This document shows positions 7,763 through 16,439 of a stretch of 64,000 bases of DNA, piece by piece. Positions within the stretch are counted from its first letter, which is position 1, and each line of letters starts with the position of its first letter. The stretch comes from DATJPD01 sp035506575 (GTDB lineage Bacteria > Pseudomonadota > Alphaproteobacteria > CACIAM-22H2): contig DATJPD010000011.1 in NCBI GenBank assembly GCA_035506575.1, positions 30,557 to 94,556 on the forward strand, given 5' to 3'. Position numbers and translations under genes: made by a program. The notes beneath the pieces were generated by a model. It saw only the letters and a list, made by a program, of their open reading frames with translations. It made no database searches and had not been told where the DNA came from.

Positions 7763-10407
7763 GTGCGGTGCCCAACGCGCGCGCGAAATCGCCGTCGGCG
7801 GCGCGGATCGCCGCGCTCGAACTTCAGATCACGAAGCTCGAGAAGATCAACAAGGCGCTCGCCGACCGGGTCGAGCGCAGCATGGACGCGCAGGGGTCGG
7901 CATTTTCGCTGTTCCAGACTGCGATCATGCTGGAAACCAAGGTTCGCGAGCGCACGGTGGAGCTCGAGCGGACTTTGGCGGTCCTCGAGCGCTCGTACCG
8001 CGAGATCGCCGAGGCCAAGGAGCAGGCAGAGACGGCGCAGACGCGGTTGATGGCCGCGATCGACGCGATCAGCGAAGGCTTCTCTCTGTTCGACGCGCAG
8101 GATCGGCTGGTGCTGTTCAACCGCCGCTATCTCAGCTTCTGGCCCGGCATGTCGGACAAGATCCGGACCGGGATGCTGTTCCGCGAGATCGCGGAGCTGG
8201 CTGTCGAGCGCAAGGCGGTGATCGACGCCTATCGTGACCCGCAAGGGTGGGTCGAGCGACGCCTGGCGCAGCACGCCGATCCGCAAGGGCCGTCCGTCCA
8301 CGCCCTGAGCGACGGCCGCTGGATGCAGATCAACGAGAAGCACACCGTCGACGGCGGCGTGGCCTGCATCTACACGGATATCACGGAGCTGAAGCAGCGC
8401 GAGGCCCTGCAGCGCGAAACCGAGCTCGCCGAGAAGAGCAATCTGCTGCAGGCCACGCTCGACAACATTTTCGAAAGCGTGGCCGTCTACGACCGCAACC
8501 TGATCCTGGTGGCGTGGAACAACGAATTCATCCGGTTGTTTGACTTGCCCGGCCAGGTCGTGCGCCGGAGCGCCGTGTTCCGGGATTTCACCACGTATAT
8601 CTGCGGGCGTGGCGTGCACGGCATCGACCTGTCTGGCCGGCTGGAGCCGCGCAACAACGCGCCGCTGAAATTCGAAGTGCAATGGCTCGGCCAACGCATC
8701 CTCGAGGTACAGCGCAATCCGATGCCGAACGGCGGCTTTGTGCTGACCTTCGACGACATTACGCAGCGCAAGCGGATCGAGGAGGCGCTGCGCGACGGCG
8801 AACGCCGTATCCGTTTGATCACGGACGCGATGCCGGCGCTCATCTCCTATGTCGATGCCGACGAGCGATATCAATTCGTCAACGAGCCCTACAGAAGCTG
8901 GGTCGGCCTGCCCGAGCAGAAGATCGTGGGCCATCGCATGAGCGAGGTCCTCACGCCCGAGTTCTACGATCGACGACGCTCCTACGTCCAACAGGCGCTC
9001 TCGGGTGAGACCGTCACGTTCGAGGTCGAGCTCACCCCGTCCGGAGCGCCGCAACCGAGCTATGGCCTTGCCACCCTGGTGCCGCATGTCGGCGATGACC
9101 GGAAGATTTTGGGCTTTTTCACGCTGCTCCAGGACATCACCGAGCGGCGCCAGATCGAGGGCGCCTTGAAGGACGCGAAAGAGACATTGGAGCGGCGCGT
9201 CGAGGAGCGCACGGCGGCACTGACGCTCCTGAACGAGACCCTCCAGCGCGAGATTGCCGAGCGCCGCGAGATCGAGGCGGCTTTGCAGACGGCGAAAAGC
9301 GAGGCCGAAGGGGCCAACCTTGGGAAAACCAAATTCCTGGCTGCCGCGAGCCATGATCTGTTGCAGCCGCTCAATGCCGCGAGATTGTTCGTCTCGGCGC
9401 TGAGCGATCGCCCGCAGGATCAGCAGAACCGTGTCCTGGTCGACAACGTCGATGAGTCCCTGGGCGCGGTGGAAGACCTTCTGGACACCTTGCTCGACAT
9501 CTCGAAGCTCGACGCCGGCGCCGTCTCTCCCGAGATCTCGGATTTCGACGTGAGCGCGCTGCTCGCACCGCTGACCACGGAGTACACGGTCCTGGCGCGC
9601 GAGCGGGGCCTCGAGTTTCGTTCGGTCCCGTCGAGCTGCATCCTGCGGAGCGACGTCAAGCTGCTGCGCCGGATCATCCAGAACTTCCTCAGCAACGCGA
9701 TCCGCTACACCGCGGCGGGCAGGGTCGTGTTGGGCTCGCGCCGTACCGCCAGCGGCCTGCGGATCGAGGTGTGGGATACCGGACCGGGCATCCCGGCCGG
9801 GAAGCTCGACGAGATCTTCGAGGAATTCCGGCAGCTGCACAACGCGCGTTCGGGCCGGGATCGCGGCATCGGGCTTGGCCTGGCGATCGTGAAGCGCATC
9901 GCCAAGATGCTCGGCACGTCGGTCGCGGTGCGCTCGCAAGTCGGCCGCGGCTCGGTATTTTCGGTCACCGTGCCCTTTGGGCAGGCGCCCTTGGCACTGG
10001 CGCGCGGCGCGGCACGGCCGGCTCCGGACCTCGGCCTGTCGCAATCGGTGGTGCTGGTCATCGACAACGAGCAGAGCATCCTCACGGGCATGAATGCGCT
10101 GCTGAGCGGCTGGAACTGCCGCGTCTACTCGGCCACCTCGGGGGACGAGGCCCTACAGGTGCTGCCCGGCCTGCCGGCGCCGCCGGACATCGTCATTGCG
10201 GACTATCATCTGGATGATGGCGTGTCCGGGGTTACGGAGCTGCAGCGCATCTCGCGCGCCTGCGGGCGCGTCCTGCCCGGCATCATCATCACCGCCAATC
10301 GCACGCAGGAGGCGCAGGAGATCGCCCGGCGCCACGGCTATCGGCTGCTCAACAAGCCGGTCAAGCCGGCTCAGCTGCGGTCGCTCATGATCCAGCTCAT
10401 CGGCTGA
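7759..10407 (+). CDS. Hybrid sensor histidine kinase with PAS domains (NahK/ErcS-like)
   Basis: 882 aa, no membrane segments, so cytoplasmic. Order: N-terminal coiled coil (about 15-100), three PAS or PAS-like modules (about 100-215, 225-335, 345-465), a second coiled coil (about 470-520), HisKA with His532 in ASHDLLQPLNAARLF, HATPase with GPGIP and GIGLGLAIVKR, then a receiver domain (about 767-880) with phospho-acceptor Asp815 and Lys in NKPVKP. The LQPLNAARLF H-box is that of the NahK/ErcS class. Translationally coupled to the FIST gene, which probably supplies its input. The convergent LuxR-type regulator at 10436 is the likely output partner (inference from position). Confidence 0.88.
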   Translation: MSAVPNARAKSPSAARIAALELQITKLEKINKALADRVERSMDAQGSAFSLFQTAIMLETKVRERTVELERTLAVLERSYREIAEAKEQAETAQTRLMAAIDAISEGFSLFDAQDRLVLFNRRYLSFWPGMSDKIRTGMLFREIAELAVERKAVIDAYRDPQGWVERRLAQHADPQGPSVHALSDGRWMQINEKHTVDGGVACIYTDITELKQREALQRETELAEKSNLLQATLDNIFESVAVYDRNLILVAWNNEFIRLFDLPGQVVRRSAVFRDFTTYICGRGVHGIDLSGRLEPRNNAPLKFEVQWLGQRILEVQRNPMPNGGFVLTFDDITQRKRIEEALRDGERRIRLITDAMPALISYVDADERYQFVNEPYRSWVGLPEQKIVGHRMSEVLTPEFYDRRRSYVQQALSGETVTFEVELTPSGAPQPSYGLATLVPHVGDDRKILGFFTLLQDITERRQIEGALKDAKETLERRVEERTAALTLLNETLQREIAERREIEAALQTAKSEAEGANLGKTKFLAAASHDLLQPLNAARLFVSALSDRPQDQQNRVLVDNVDESLGAVEDLLDTLLDISKLDAGAVSPEISDFDVSALLAPLTTEYTVLARERGLEFRSVPSSCILRSDVKLLRRIIQNFLSNAIRYTAAGRVVLGSRRTASGLRIEVWDTGPGIPAGKLDEIFEEFRQLHNARSGRDRGIGLGLAIVKRIAKMLGTSVAVRSQVGRGSVFSVTVPFGQAPLALARGAARPAPDLGLSQSVVLVIDNEQSILTGMNALLSGWNCRVYSATSGDEALQVLPGLPAPPDIVIADYHLDDGVSGVTELQRISRACGRVLPGIIITANRTQEAQEIARRHGYRLLNKPVKPAQLRSLMIQLIG

Positions 10408-10435
10408 ACCGGAACCGGTCGACGCGGTACCTGGG

Positions 10436-11158
10436 CTAGATCGCGTGGCCCTGGCCCTGCGACAGCGGATCGGGCGCCCGGCTCGCCATTGGATCGCGGG
10501 CGAGAAGACGGCTCGCCAGCACCACGGCCTGGGTCCGGCTGTACACGTTGAGCTTTTGCAGGATCGCCGAGACGTGCACCTTCACGGTGGTTTCGGCGAT
10601 GTCCAGCTCGTAGGCGATCTGCTTGTTGAGCTTGCCCGTGCCCATCAATTGGAGAACCCGCAGTTGCTGCGCCGTCAGCGTCGCCAGCCGCTGGGCGGCC
10701 TCGGTATCGGCCGCAACGTATTTGCCGGGGTCCGTATCCAGCCGGTGGGAATCGGAGGGAACATAGACTTCGCCGGCCGCGATCTTGTGCAGGGCGGCCG
10801 CGATCTGCGGCCGTGGCGTCGATTTGGGAATGAAACCGGCGGCACCCAGGGCGATCGCTTCATCGACGAACCGCTGGTCTTCCAGGGACGAAATGATCGC
10901 AACCGGAGTTTCCGGAAAATTCGCGCGCAGGGTCAGCAGTCCCGAAAAGCTGTTGGCGCCCGGCATGCACAAATCCAGCAAGACGAGATCCGCGACCCCC
11001 AGGCGCTCCAATTGCGTCAGCAGTTCCTCGAGAGTGGCGCTCTCCTGGATGTCGACCCGCCCGAACGCGGCTTCGACCGCAAGCACCAGGGCGCCGCGGA
11101 CCATCGGGTGGTCGTCCGCGATCAGCACTCTCTCGATGCCGGAGCTCTGGGTTGTCAT
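10436..11158 (-). CDS. NarL/LuxR-family response regulator
   Basis: About 240 aa. Receiver domain with IADDHP acidic pocket, phospho-acceptor Asp62 (LLDLCMPG) and Lys in PKSTPR; C-terminal LuxR helix-turn-helix (LTAQQLRVLQLMGTGKLNKQIA ... TVKVHVSAIL). Two adjacent ATGs (11161, 11158) follow AGGAGGAGGA; I chose the second on spacing. It ends 28 bp from the hybrid kinase, tail to tail, with the zinc-ribbon gene upstream. Family members such as ErdR/EraR control PQQ alcohol oxidation in pseudomonads, so this is a candidate regulator for the TAATACCAA-type sites (inference). Confidence 0.88.
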   Translation of the reverse strand: MTTQSSGIERVLIADDHPMVRGALVLAVEAAFGRVDIQESATLEELLTQLERLGVADLVLLDLCMPGANSFSGLLTLRANFPETPVAIISSLEDQRFVDEAIALGAAGFIPKSTPRPQIAAALHKIAAGEVYVPSDSHRLDTDPGKYVAADTEAAQRLATLTAQQLRVLQLMGTGKLNKQIAYELDIAETTVKVHVSAILQKLNVYSRTQAVVLASRLLARDPMASRAPDPLSQGQGHAI

Positions 11159-11202
11159 CATTCCTCCTCCTGACGGGGGCAGGCCAGTCTTGCGCTGCGC
11201 CG

Positions 11203-11754
11203 TCATCGTGCGGTCACCGGACGTGCCGCCGCACCGCGGCGGCGGGTCTTAGCGTGTGTGCGGTGGACGTCGGGCGCGCCACGGCGCGTCCCCGGGCCAA
11301 ACACGCGCTCCACATGCGCCTGCATGAAGCCGCCGTCCTTCGTCGCGCTCAAGCCGTGCACCCAATCGACGAAATCCAGGCCGTCCTGGAGCGCCGCCGA
11401 TGGGTGGGGCGGCTGGGCGGCAGCGGTTACGGCGGCGCCTCTATCGGTCGAAGCCGGCGCGGCGAGCCGGCGCCGCCACCGCAATGCCGTGGACGGATCG
11501 ATCCCGCATCGCTCCGCGGCTTTGCGGATGCTGAGTTGTTCGACGATCGCGGCCCGATAATCGATCCACAGCTCGGCGCGTCGCAATCCGGCGCACGACG
11601 TCCCGGTCAGGGCGTTGAACGTCCGGCCGCAGTTGCGGCATCTGTAGCGTTGCGAGCCGCCCGGCTTTCCCCAGCGCTGAATGTGAGTGTCGGCGCAATG
11701 TGGACAGCGCCGCTCATCACGCCCGGACGCTTCGCCGGCTGACTTGAAATCCAT
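11203..11754 (-). CDS. Transposase-like zinc-ribbon/HTH protein lacking a catalytic domain
   Basis: 183 aa. A four-cysteine zinc ribbon (C17, C20, C39, C42; RYRCRNCGRTFNALTGT) is followed by a helix-turn-helix (about residues 60-95; SIRKAAERCGIDPSTALRWRRRL). This is the N-terminal half of IS1595/IS1-type transposases. The DDE catalytic domain is absent: the C-terminal 80 residues are low-complexity and end in arginine-rich sequence. No inverted repeats or target duplications were seen. It may be a relic of an insertion or a DNA-binding domain kept as a regulator; both remain open. It reads towards the response regulator gene 45 bp away. Confidence 0.6.
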   Translation of the reverse strand: MDFKSAGEASGRDERRCPHCADTHIQRWGKPGGSQRYRCRNCGRTFNALTGTSCAGLRRAELWIDYRAAIVEQLSIRKAAERCGIDPSTALRWRRRLAAPASTDRGAAVTAAAQPPHPSAALQDGLDFVDWVHGLSATKDGGFMQAHVERVFGPGTRRGAPDVHRTHAKTRRRGAAARPVTAR

Positions 11755-11862
11755 CGTCTCCTCCCGTGCCGGTGCCTCTTGCGGAACCTGGCTGACGAAG
11801 CTGATGGCTTATTATTGTTCAGTCCAACGGCCCAACATGTAACGCAAGCAATGTTGGGGCAA

Positions 11863-11880
11863 TATGTCCAAAGTACTACC
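11863..11880 (+). promoter_or_regulatory. Degenerate TAATACCAA-type site
   Basis: TATGTCCAAAGTACTACC matches the xoxF/fae site at 12 of 18 positions. It lies in the 297-bp gap between the zinc-ribbon gene (minus) and the chemoreceptor gene (plus), about 170 bp before the latter. Nothing else clear is seen in that gap, which is AT-richer than average. Confidence 0.25.
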
Positions 11881-12051
11881 GGCACGTGCGGCGGTGCAAG
11901 ATCAGGACACTCCCAAGACGATCCCACTCTCAGCCAGCCCGCAAATTCTCACATTATGCGACCTCGGTATTGTTTGAGTAAGATTTGATCAAACATGCCT
12001 TAACGCGCGTGCACTACGTTTGAAGTCGCTGCAGAAGGACCGGGAGGATTC

Positions 12052-13308
12052 ATGCGCGGCTTGTTTTCGGCCCGCCGGCGTCTTGCCAAGCTTGAACAGA
12101 AGCATGCTGAGCTCGGGTCGTGGTTTGAGTCGGCCATGATGATGATCGACGCAGCCCCTGTCGCGCTCCTGTGGTGTGATACAGAAAGAGAATTCGAGAT
12201 CACCTTCGCCAACAGGGCCACCAAGCCCATCCTGGCATCGATCGCGAAATATCTGCCGTGCCCGCCGGACCAGGTGAGCGGCCGCAAGGTATTCGACGTT
12301 TTCGAGAAGATCAGGTCCGATCTGAAGGAGCGGCTTGCTCATCCGGACAAGCTGCCGTGGCATAGCCAGCTGACATTCGGCGAGGAGGTTCTCGACGTCG
12401 GCTTCGTTGCGATCTTCGACAAAAAGGGCCTGTATTGCGGCTGCATGGCGGCCCTGGTGCCGCTTACGGAACGTATGCGGACGGCAGGGCGCTTCGAAAC
12501 CGACGTCAAGACGTCGGTCGATCGCCTGCTGGGAGCGCTGGACACGACGCAACGGCGCCTTCAGGAGATGAGCGGTGCCGCCAAGGAGGCTCAATCGAAA
12601 AGCCTGCTCGTCGCCGGCGCCGCGGAGAAGGCCGCATCGAACGTGCAGAGTGCCGCATCGTCCACCGAGCAGCTCACGCGCATCACGCAGCAGATCGGCG
12701 ACCAGATGGCCCGCTGTGGCGAACTGGCCGGCGGCGCGGTTATGCGAACCGGCATGACCTCGGAAAAAGCGGCGACCCTCAGCGAGGCGAGCCGGCGGAT
12801 CGGCGAAGTGGTCAATGTCATCGCCAGCATAGCCGGGCAGACCAACCTGCTTGCCCTCAACGCGACGATCGAAGCGGCTCGCGCGGGTGCTGCCGGCAAA
12901 GGCTTCGCCGTGGTCGCGTCGGAGGTCAAAGCGCTCGCCCAGCAGACAGCGAAAGCGACCGACGACGTGGCGAGCGAAATCAACCAGATCCAGCGGGCTG
13001 TCGACGATGTGGTTGGTGCCATTCGAGCGGTGGCCGAAACCATCGGCTCCATGAACGAGATCTTCTCGTCGGTAACGGGAGGGGTTCGCGACCAGGAGGC
13101 TTCCGCGGCCGAGATTACCCGCAGCGTTCAGCAGGCCTCGAGCGGGACGCGCGAAGTCTCATCGAACATTACCGGGGTGACGAATACGGGCAACCAGGTG
13201 GGGGCGGTGGCCGAGGCGGTCATGGCGGCAATGGCGGAGCTCTCCGCGACCAGCCGCGGGCTTGGCGAGAAGACGGAGGCATTCCTTGAACATGTCCGGG
13301 CCGTGTAG
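12052..13308 (+). CDS. Soluble methyl-accepting chemotaxis protein
   Basis: 418 aa without membrane segments, so a cytoplasmic receptor. An N-terminal PAS-like region (about 25-140, with WCDTEREFEITFANRA) is joined to a signalling coiled coil whose hairpin tip reads IASIAGQTNLLALNATIEAARAG, the conserved CheA/CheW contact. GGGAGG precedes the ATG. No che genes are nearby, so it must signal to an array encoded elsewhere. The stimulus is unknown; its position beside methanol-oxidation regulators hints at metabolic or alcohol sensing, but that is guesswork. Confidence 0.88.
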   Translation: MRGLFSARRRLAKLEQKHAELGSWFESAMMMIDAAPVALLWCDTEREFEITFANRATKPILASIAKYLPCPPDQVSGRKVFDVFEKIRSDLKERLAHPDKLPWHSQLTFGEEVLDVGFVAIFDKKGLYCGCMAALVPLTERMRTAGRFETDVKTSVDRLLGALDTTQRRLQEMSGAAKEAQSKSLLVAGAAEKAASNVQSAASSTEQLTRITQQIGDQMARCGELAGGAVMRTGMTSEKAATLSEASRRIGEVVNVIASIAGQTNLLALNATIEAARAGAAGKGFAVVASEVKALAQQTAKATDDVASEINQIQRAVDDVVGAIRAVAETIGSMNEIFSSVTGGVRDQEASAAEITRSVQQASSGTREVSSNITGVTNTGNQVGAVAEAVMAAMAELSATSRGLGEKTEAFLEHVRAV

Positions 13309-13317
13309 GCGCGCGGC

Positions 13318-14277
13318 CTAGTCCCACTCGAGCTCGTGAAACGCGGCCGTGACGTTGCGCGCGTTGTAGTCGTCGAACAGCTTCCAGCGCGGCCGCTCAC
13401 CCTGACCGACCGATGCGATGGCCTGTTCCATGGTGCCGCCCTGGCGTTGCAGGTGCCGGATCTCGTCGCGAAGCAGCGTGAGATATCGCTCCTGCGCATC
13501 CAGGGCGCCGGGCCAGTCGGCGATACGCGGGCCATGACCGGGAACCACGCGGGCGGCCTTGATCCGCCGCAGTTCGTCCATGACCGCAAGCCAACCCAGA
13601 AGACTGCCGTCGAGGGCCGGCACGCGCTCCATGAACAGGAGGTCGCCCGCCCATAACGTCCTGGTCTGAGTATCGAAAAGGCTGAGATCGTTGTCGGTAT
13701 GGGCGGCGTTGTGCGCCGTGACGCGGACCACGCGCCGGCCGAGATCGATCTCGGTTTCGCCTGATACCACCTGCGTCGGCTGAACGGCGACCGATCCCTC
13801 CGCGAGGTCGCCCAGTTCCTGCGCGAGGCGCCGTCGATAGTACTCTTGGCGTACCGAGAGGGCGGCCGGGAGGTTCCGGTGACCCAGAACGACCGGCTGA
13901 TCCGGCAGGAACGCCGCGGCCCCGAAGATATGGTCCGGGTGCATGTGCGTCTGAACAAGATGGGTAACGGGCAGGCGGGTCAGGCGGTGGATCGCTTCGC
14001 GCAGCCTTCGGCCCCACAGGAAACAGCCTCCGGAGTCCACCACGCACACGCCACGGGTGCCGATGATCACGCCGATATTGGCGATGGCGCCGGCATTGGA
14101 CCGCGCCACCAGCTCGTGCACGCCCTGCGATACGAACAGTCCGGGCGCCACCTGGACCAGCGGCAGCGGCCGGTCGCGCAAGGCTTCCGCATGCGCCCGG
14201 ACCACGTGAAGGCTGCAACACAGCGCGGCGATACCGCCGCACAGCCCCCGTCGAGTCACATGTTGGTTTGCGTTCAC
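13318..14277 (-). CDS. Quinoprotein relay system zinc metallohydrolase (SoxH-like)
   Basis: 319 aa, exported (twin-arginine-like HVTRRGLCGG followed by a hydrophobic stretch). Metallo-beta-lactamase fold with HMHPDH at 112-116 preceded by TH111, a further His in HNAAHTDND, and PGHGP. Family members sit beside PQQ dehydrogenase genes together with a SoxYZ-like carrier; their substrate is not established. The start is a GTG at 14275-14277 with no strong ribosome site, so the exact N-terminus is uncertain. Divergent from the SoxYZ-like gene at 14395. Confidence 0.82.
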   Translation of the reverse strand: MNANQHVTRRGLCGGIAALCCSLHVVRAHAEALRDRPLPLVQVAPGLFVSQGVHELVARSNAGAIANIGVIIGTRGVCVVDSGGCFLWGRRLREAIHRLTRLPVTHLVQTHMHPDHIFGAAAFLPDQPVVLGHRNLPAALSVRQEYYRRRLAQELGDLAEGSVAVQPTQVVSGETEIDLGRRVVRVTAHNAAHTDNDLSLFDTQTRTLWAGDLLFMERVPALDGSLLGWLAVMDELRRIKAARVVPGHGPRIADWPGALDAQERYLTLLRDEIRHLQRQGGTMEQAIASVGQGERPRWKLFDDYNARNVTAAFHELEWD

Positions 14278-14394
14278 GGCTCAGCTACCGCAATTGACAC
14301 CTACGGACGACGAGCTTACGTATTTGTCGGCAAGCAGACGACCGATTTTCGCCGTCGACGCGTGGTTGCGGGGAATTGCGGTCGGGAGGACACG

Positions 14395-15216
14395 ATGACG
14401 CGCATCTCGGCGATCGTCTCGTTGTTATGGATCGGCGCGGCGGTTGCCGCCGCGACACCTGCGACAGCGCAACAAGTGGATGAAGCGGCGCGTCAGGCGC
14501 GCTGGGCGGATCTGCGCCATGCGATCTTCGGCGATCGCGCGGTGAAGGACGGGACCGCCTGGGTCCACATCGAAGCAGCGGACCGGGCCGAAGACGCCGC
14601 CATTGTCCCGATCACCATCTCGATCGACCCCTCGATGCGCAAAGAGGTGAGGGCGCTCTACTTCGTGATCGACGACAACCCATCACCGCTGGCGGCAACC
14701 TTCCATTTCGCGGCACTTGCCGAGCCGAGCGCGATCGCCACGCGTGTGCGCATCGACGACTACACCTATATGCACGCGGTGGCCGAGCTTGCCGACGGCA
14801 CGCTCTTCGCGACGCAGCGCTTCATCAAGGCGGCGGGCGGATGCTCGGCGCCCGCCGGGAGCAATCTCGAAGCGGCCTTGCAGCGACTCGGCAAGATGAA
14901 GATGTCGTTCCAGGGCACGCCGCATCTCGGCCAGCCTGCGACCGCCCAGCTGCTCATCAGCCATCCCAACAATTCCGGCCTGCAGATGGATCAGCTGACG
15001 CGCAACTACGTGCCGGCCGATTTCGTGCAGAAGATCGCGGTCAGCTACGGCAACGAGCCTGTCCTGACCGTCGATTCCGATATCGCGCTGAGCGAAGATC
15101 CGAGCATCCGGTTCGCATTCGTGCCCGAGAAGCCGGGCGACCTTCGGGTCGAGGTCGAGGACAGCCATCAGCGGCATTTCAGCGGCCGTTGGCCGCTGCC
15201 GTTCGCGACCGAGTAA
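14395..15216 (+). CDS. Quinoprotein-associated SoxYZ-like carrier protein
   Basis: 273 aa with signal peptide (cleavage near ATAQQ). The N-terminal part resembles SoxY, with Cys150 in GGCSAP near the domain border as the possible thiol carrier, and the C-terminal part resembles SoxZ (ISHPNNSGLQMD ... YVPADFVQKI). Fused SoxYZ-like proteins of this kind co-occur with the metallohydrolase encoded divergently at 13318-14277 and with PQQ dehydrogenases. Their cargo is unknown. The ATG has GGGAGGA upstream; the open frame before it overlaps the divergent gene. Confidence 0.85.
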   Translation: MTRISAIVSLLWIGAAVAAATPATAQQVDEAARQARWADLRHAIFGDRAVKDGTAWVHIEAADRAEDAAIVPITISIDPSMRKEVRALYFVIDDNPSPLAATFHFAALAEPSAIATRVRIDDYTYMHAVAELADGTLFATQRFIKAAGGCSAPAGSNLEAALQRLGKMKMSFQGTPHLGQPATAQLLISHPNNSGLQMDQLTRNYVPADFVQKIAVSYGNEPVLTVDSDIALSEDPSIRFAFVPEKPGDLRVEVEDSHQRHFSGRWPLPFATE

Positions 15217-15225
15217 TCGCCCGGC

Positions 15226-15645
15226 CTATTTGAAGCACTGGATATTGGCTTCCGCCTGCGCCTGATGCAGGTTCTGGATCAAGGCCTGCATCTGCGGCGT
15301 GTGCGCGAATATGCTCATGCGCGGACCGCCCTCGACCTGCAGATTGAGCGCGGTCTTGGCCTCTTCGTAATCGTTGTACGGCATCGCCCCGGCGATCGTG
15401 TCGATCGCGCAGGAGCATTTCATCAGCGCTTCCTGCGTGTTGCCGTTGGCGGCCATGCAGCCGATCACGTAATCGGCCCGGTCGGCTGTCGGGTAGTCGT
15501 TGGTGGCGGCCGCGGGCTTGGCCGGTGCGCGGTTCGTCGTCGGATCGTTGGTGGTGGTGGCCGGTTCCGCCCGCGCCGCCAGCAGGACGACGACGATGGC
15601 GCCGATTGCCGCCACGAGCTGTTTAGAGCGCTTGTTCGCCTTCAT
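15226..15645 (-). CDS. Small exported protein of the quinoprotein relay cluster
   Basis: 139 aa. N-terminal signal peptide (IGAIVVVLLAARA), a low-complexity Thr/Ala/Pro linker, then a conserved-looking domain with four cysteines (VIGCMAANG, MKCSCAID, IQCFK). The clustered cysteines suggest disulfides or metal binding in the periplasm. Its start overlaps the end of the upstream gene by 23 bp and has AGGAGG, so the two are co-translated. No known function; similar small proteins are seen near xoxF clusters, to my recollection. Confidence 0.65.
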   Translation of the reverse strand: MKANKRSKQLVAAIGAIVVVLLAARAEPATTTNDPTTNRAPAKPAAATNDYPTADRADYVIGCMAANGNTQEALMKCSCAIDTIAGAMPYNDYEEAKTALNLQVEGGPRMSIFAHTPQMQALIQNLHQAQAEANIQCFK

Positions 15646-16303
15646 AGGTCATCGCCTCCTCGTACACGCCGCCGGCGCCGTTGCTGACGGCAGGCACCGT
15701 TGTGGCGATGCGATAGATCGTCCCGGGCACGCCGTCGCACAGCGTGAAGCGATAGGATTTCTCCCGGAACGCGGACTGCGCGAAGTGGGGATCGTCGCGG
15801 AACGGCGCGATGACGATCTCGCGGCCGGCGCAGGTTTTCCCGTCGACCGTGATGGCGATCGAATGCATCTCGGCATTAAGGAAGGCGTTGCGGATGCGGT
15901 TCCGGAAATAGCCGGATGCGCCGCCCGTCGCCTGCTGCATCTCGGTCGCATCGTGTTCTAGGAAATACATCAGCAGCGGGTTGCCGTTGAAGCCGATGGC
16001 CGGCGGAAATTTCATCTGGTGCGTGCCGCTGAGAAACTGGACCCAAACATCCTTTCGCCCATCGGGATGCACGTCGCGGATGTCTTCCGTGACCTTGTCC
16101 GTGAAGTCGCCGGCACCGCCTTGATGGGTGAAGACGTATTCGAGCCGGACTGGCCGGGTGATGTCTTTCAGGTGGTTGCTCTCGAACAGCACCACCTGCG
16201 CTTGGGTGAGGGACGGCGCATCGTCCGCTGCCATCGCGTGCGCAAGCGGCGCCAACATCCACGCTACGCCTAAAGTAGTACCGATCAGTGCGTGTCGCAT
16301 CAT
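15623..16303 (-). CDS. Exported hypothetical protein, quinoprotein cluster
   Basis: 226 aa with a signal peptide (ALIGTTLGVAWMLAPLAHAMA). GGGAGG precedes an ATGATG pair at 16298-16303; I chose the first. The mature protein includes LEYVFTHQGGAGDFTDKV and VQFLSGTHQMKFPPAIGFNGNPLLMYFLE, with two cysteines (TCAGRE, TLCDG). I recognise no catalytic motif. First gene of a two-gene operon with the small cysteine protein downstream, divergent from folB. Association with methanol dehydrogenase is by position only. Confidence 0.65.
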   Translation of the reverse strand: MMRHALIGTTLGVAWMLAPLAHAMAADDAPSLTQAQVVLFESNHLKDITRPVRLEYVFTHQGGAGDFTDKVTEDIRDVHPDGRKDVWVQFLSGTHQMKFPPAIGFNGNPLLMYFLEHDATEMQQATGGASGYFRNRIRNAFLNAEMHSIAITVDGKTCAGREIVIAPFRDDPHFAQSAFREKSYRFTLCDGVPGTIYRIATTVPAVSNGAGGVYEEAMTYEGEQAL

Positions 16304-16439
16304 GATCGCGATCCTCCCTTGACCCATCAGCATATGACATCTGGCGCCGGGTTGCATCGCTCGAAGGTGTTAGATCACCGAGCGCGAAACCGGCGCAGCT
16401 CTCGTTGCAATCGATTCTGCCATCGGGCATCGTTTCGCC

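Noticed and set aside
7726..10044. A 772-codon open frame on the minus strand opposite the hybrid kinase
   Set aside because: It is the antisense shadow of a gene with clear PAS, HisKA and receiver domains; no recognisable domain, poor composition (His/Arg/Gln/Leu-rich). GC-rich codon bias keeps such frames open.
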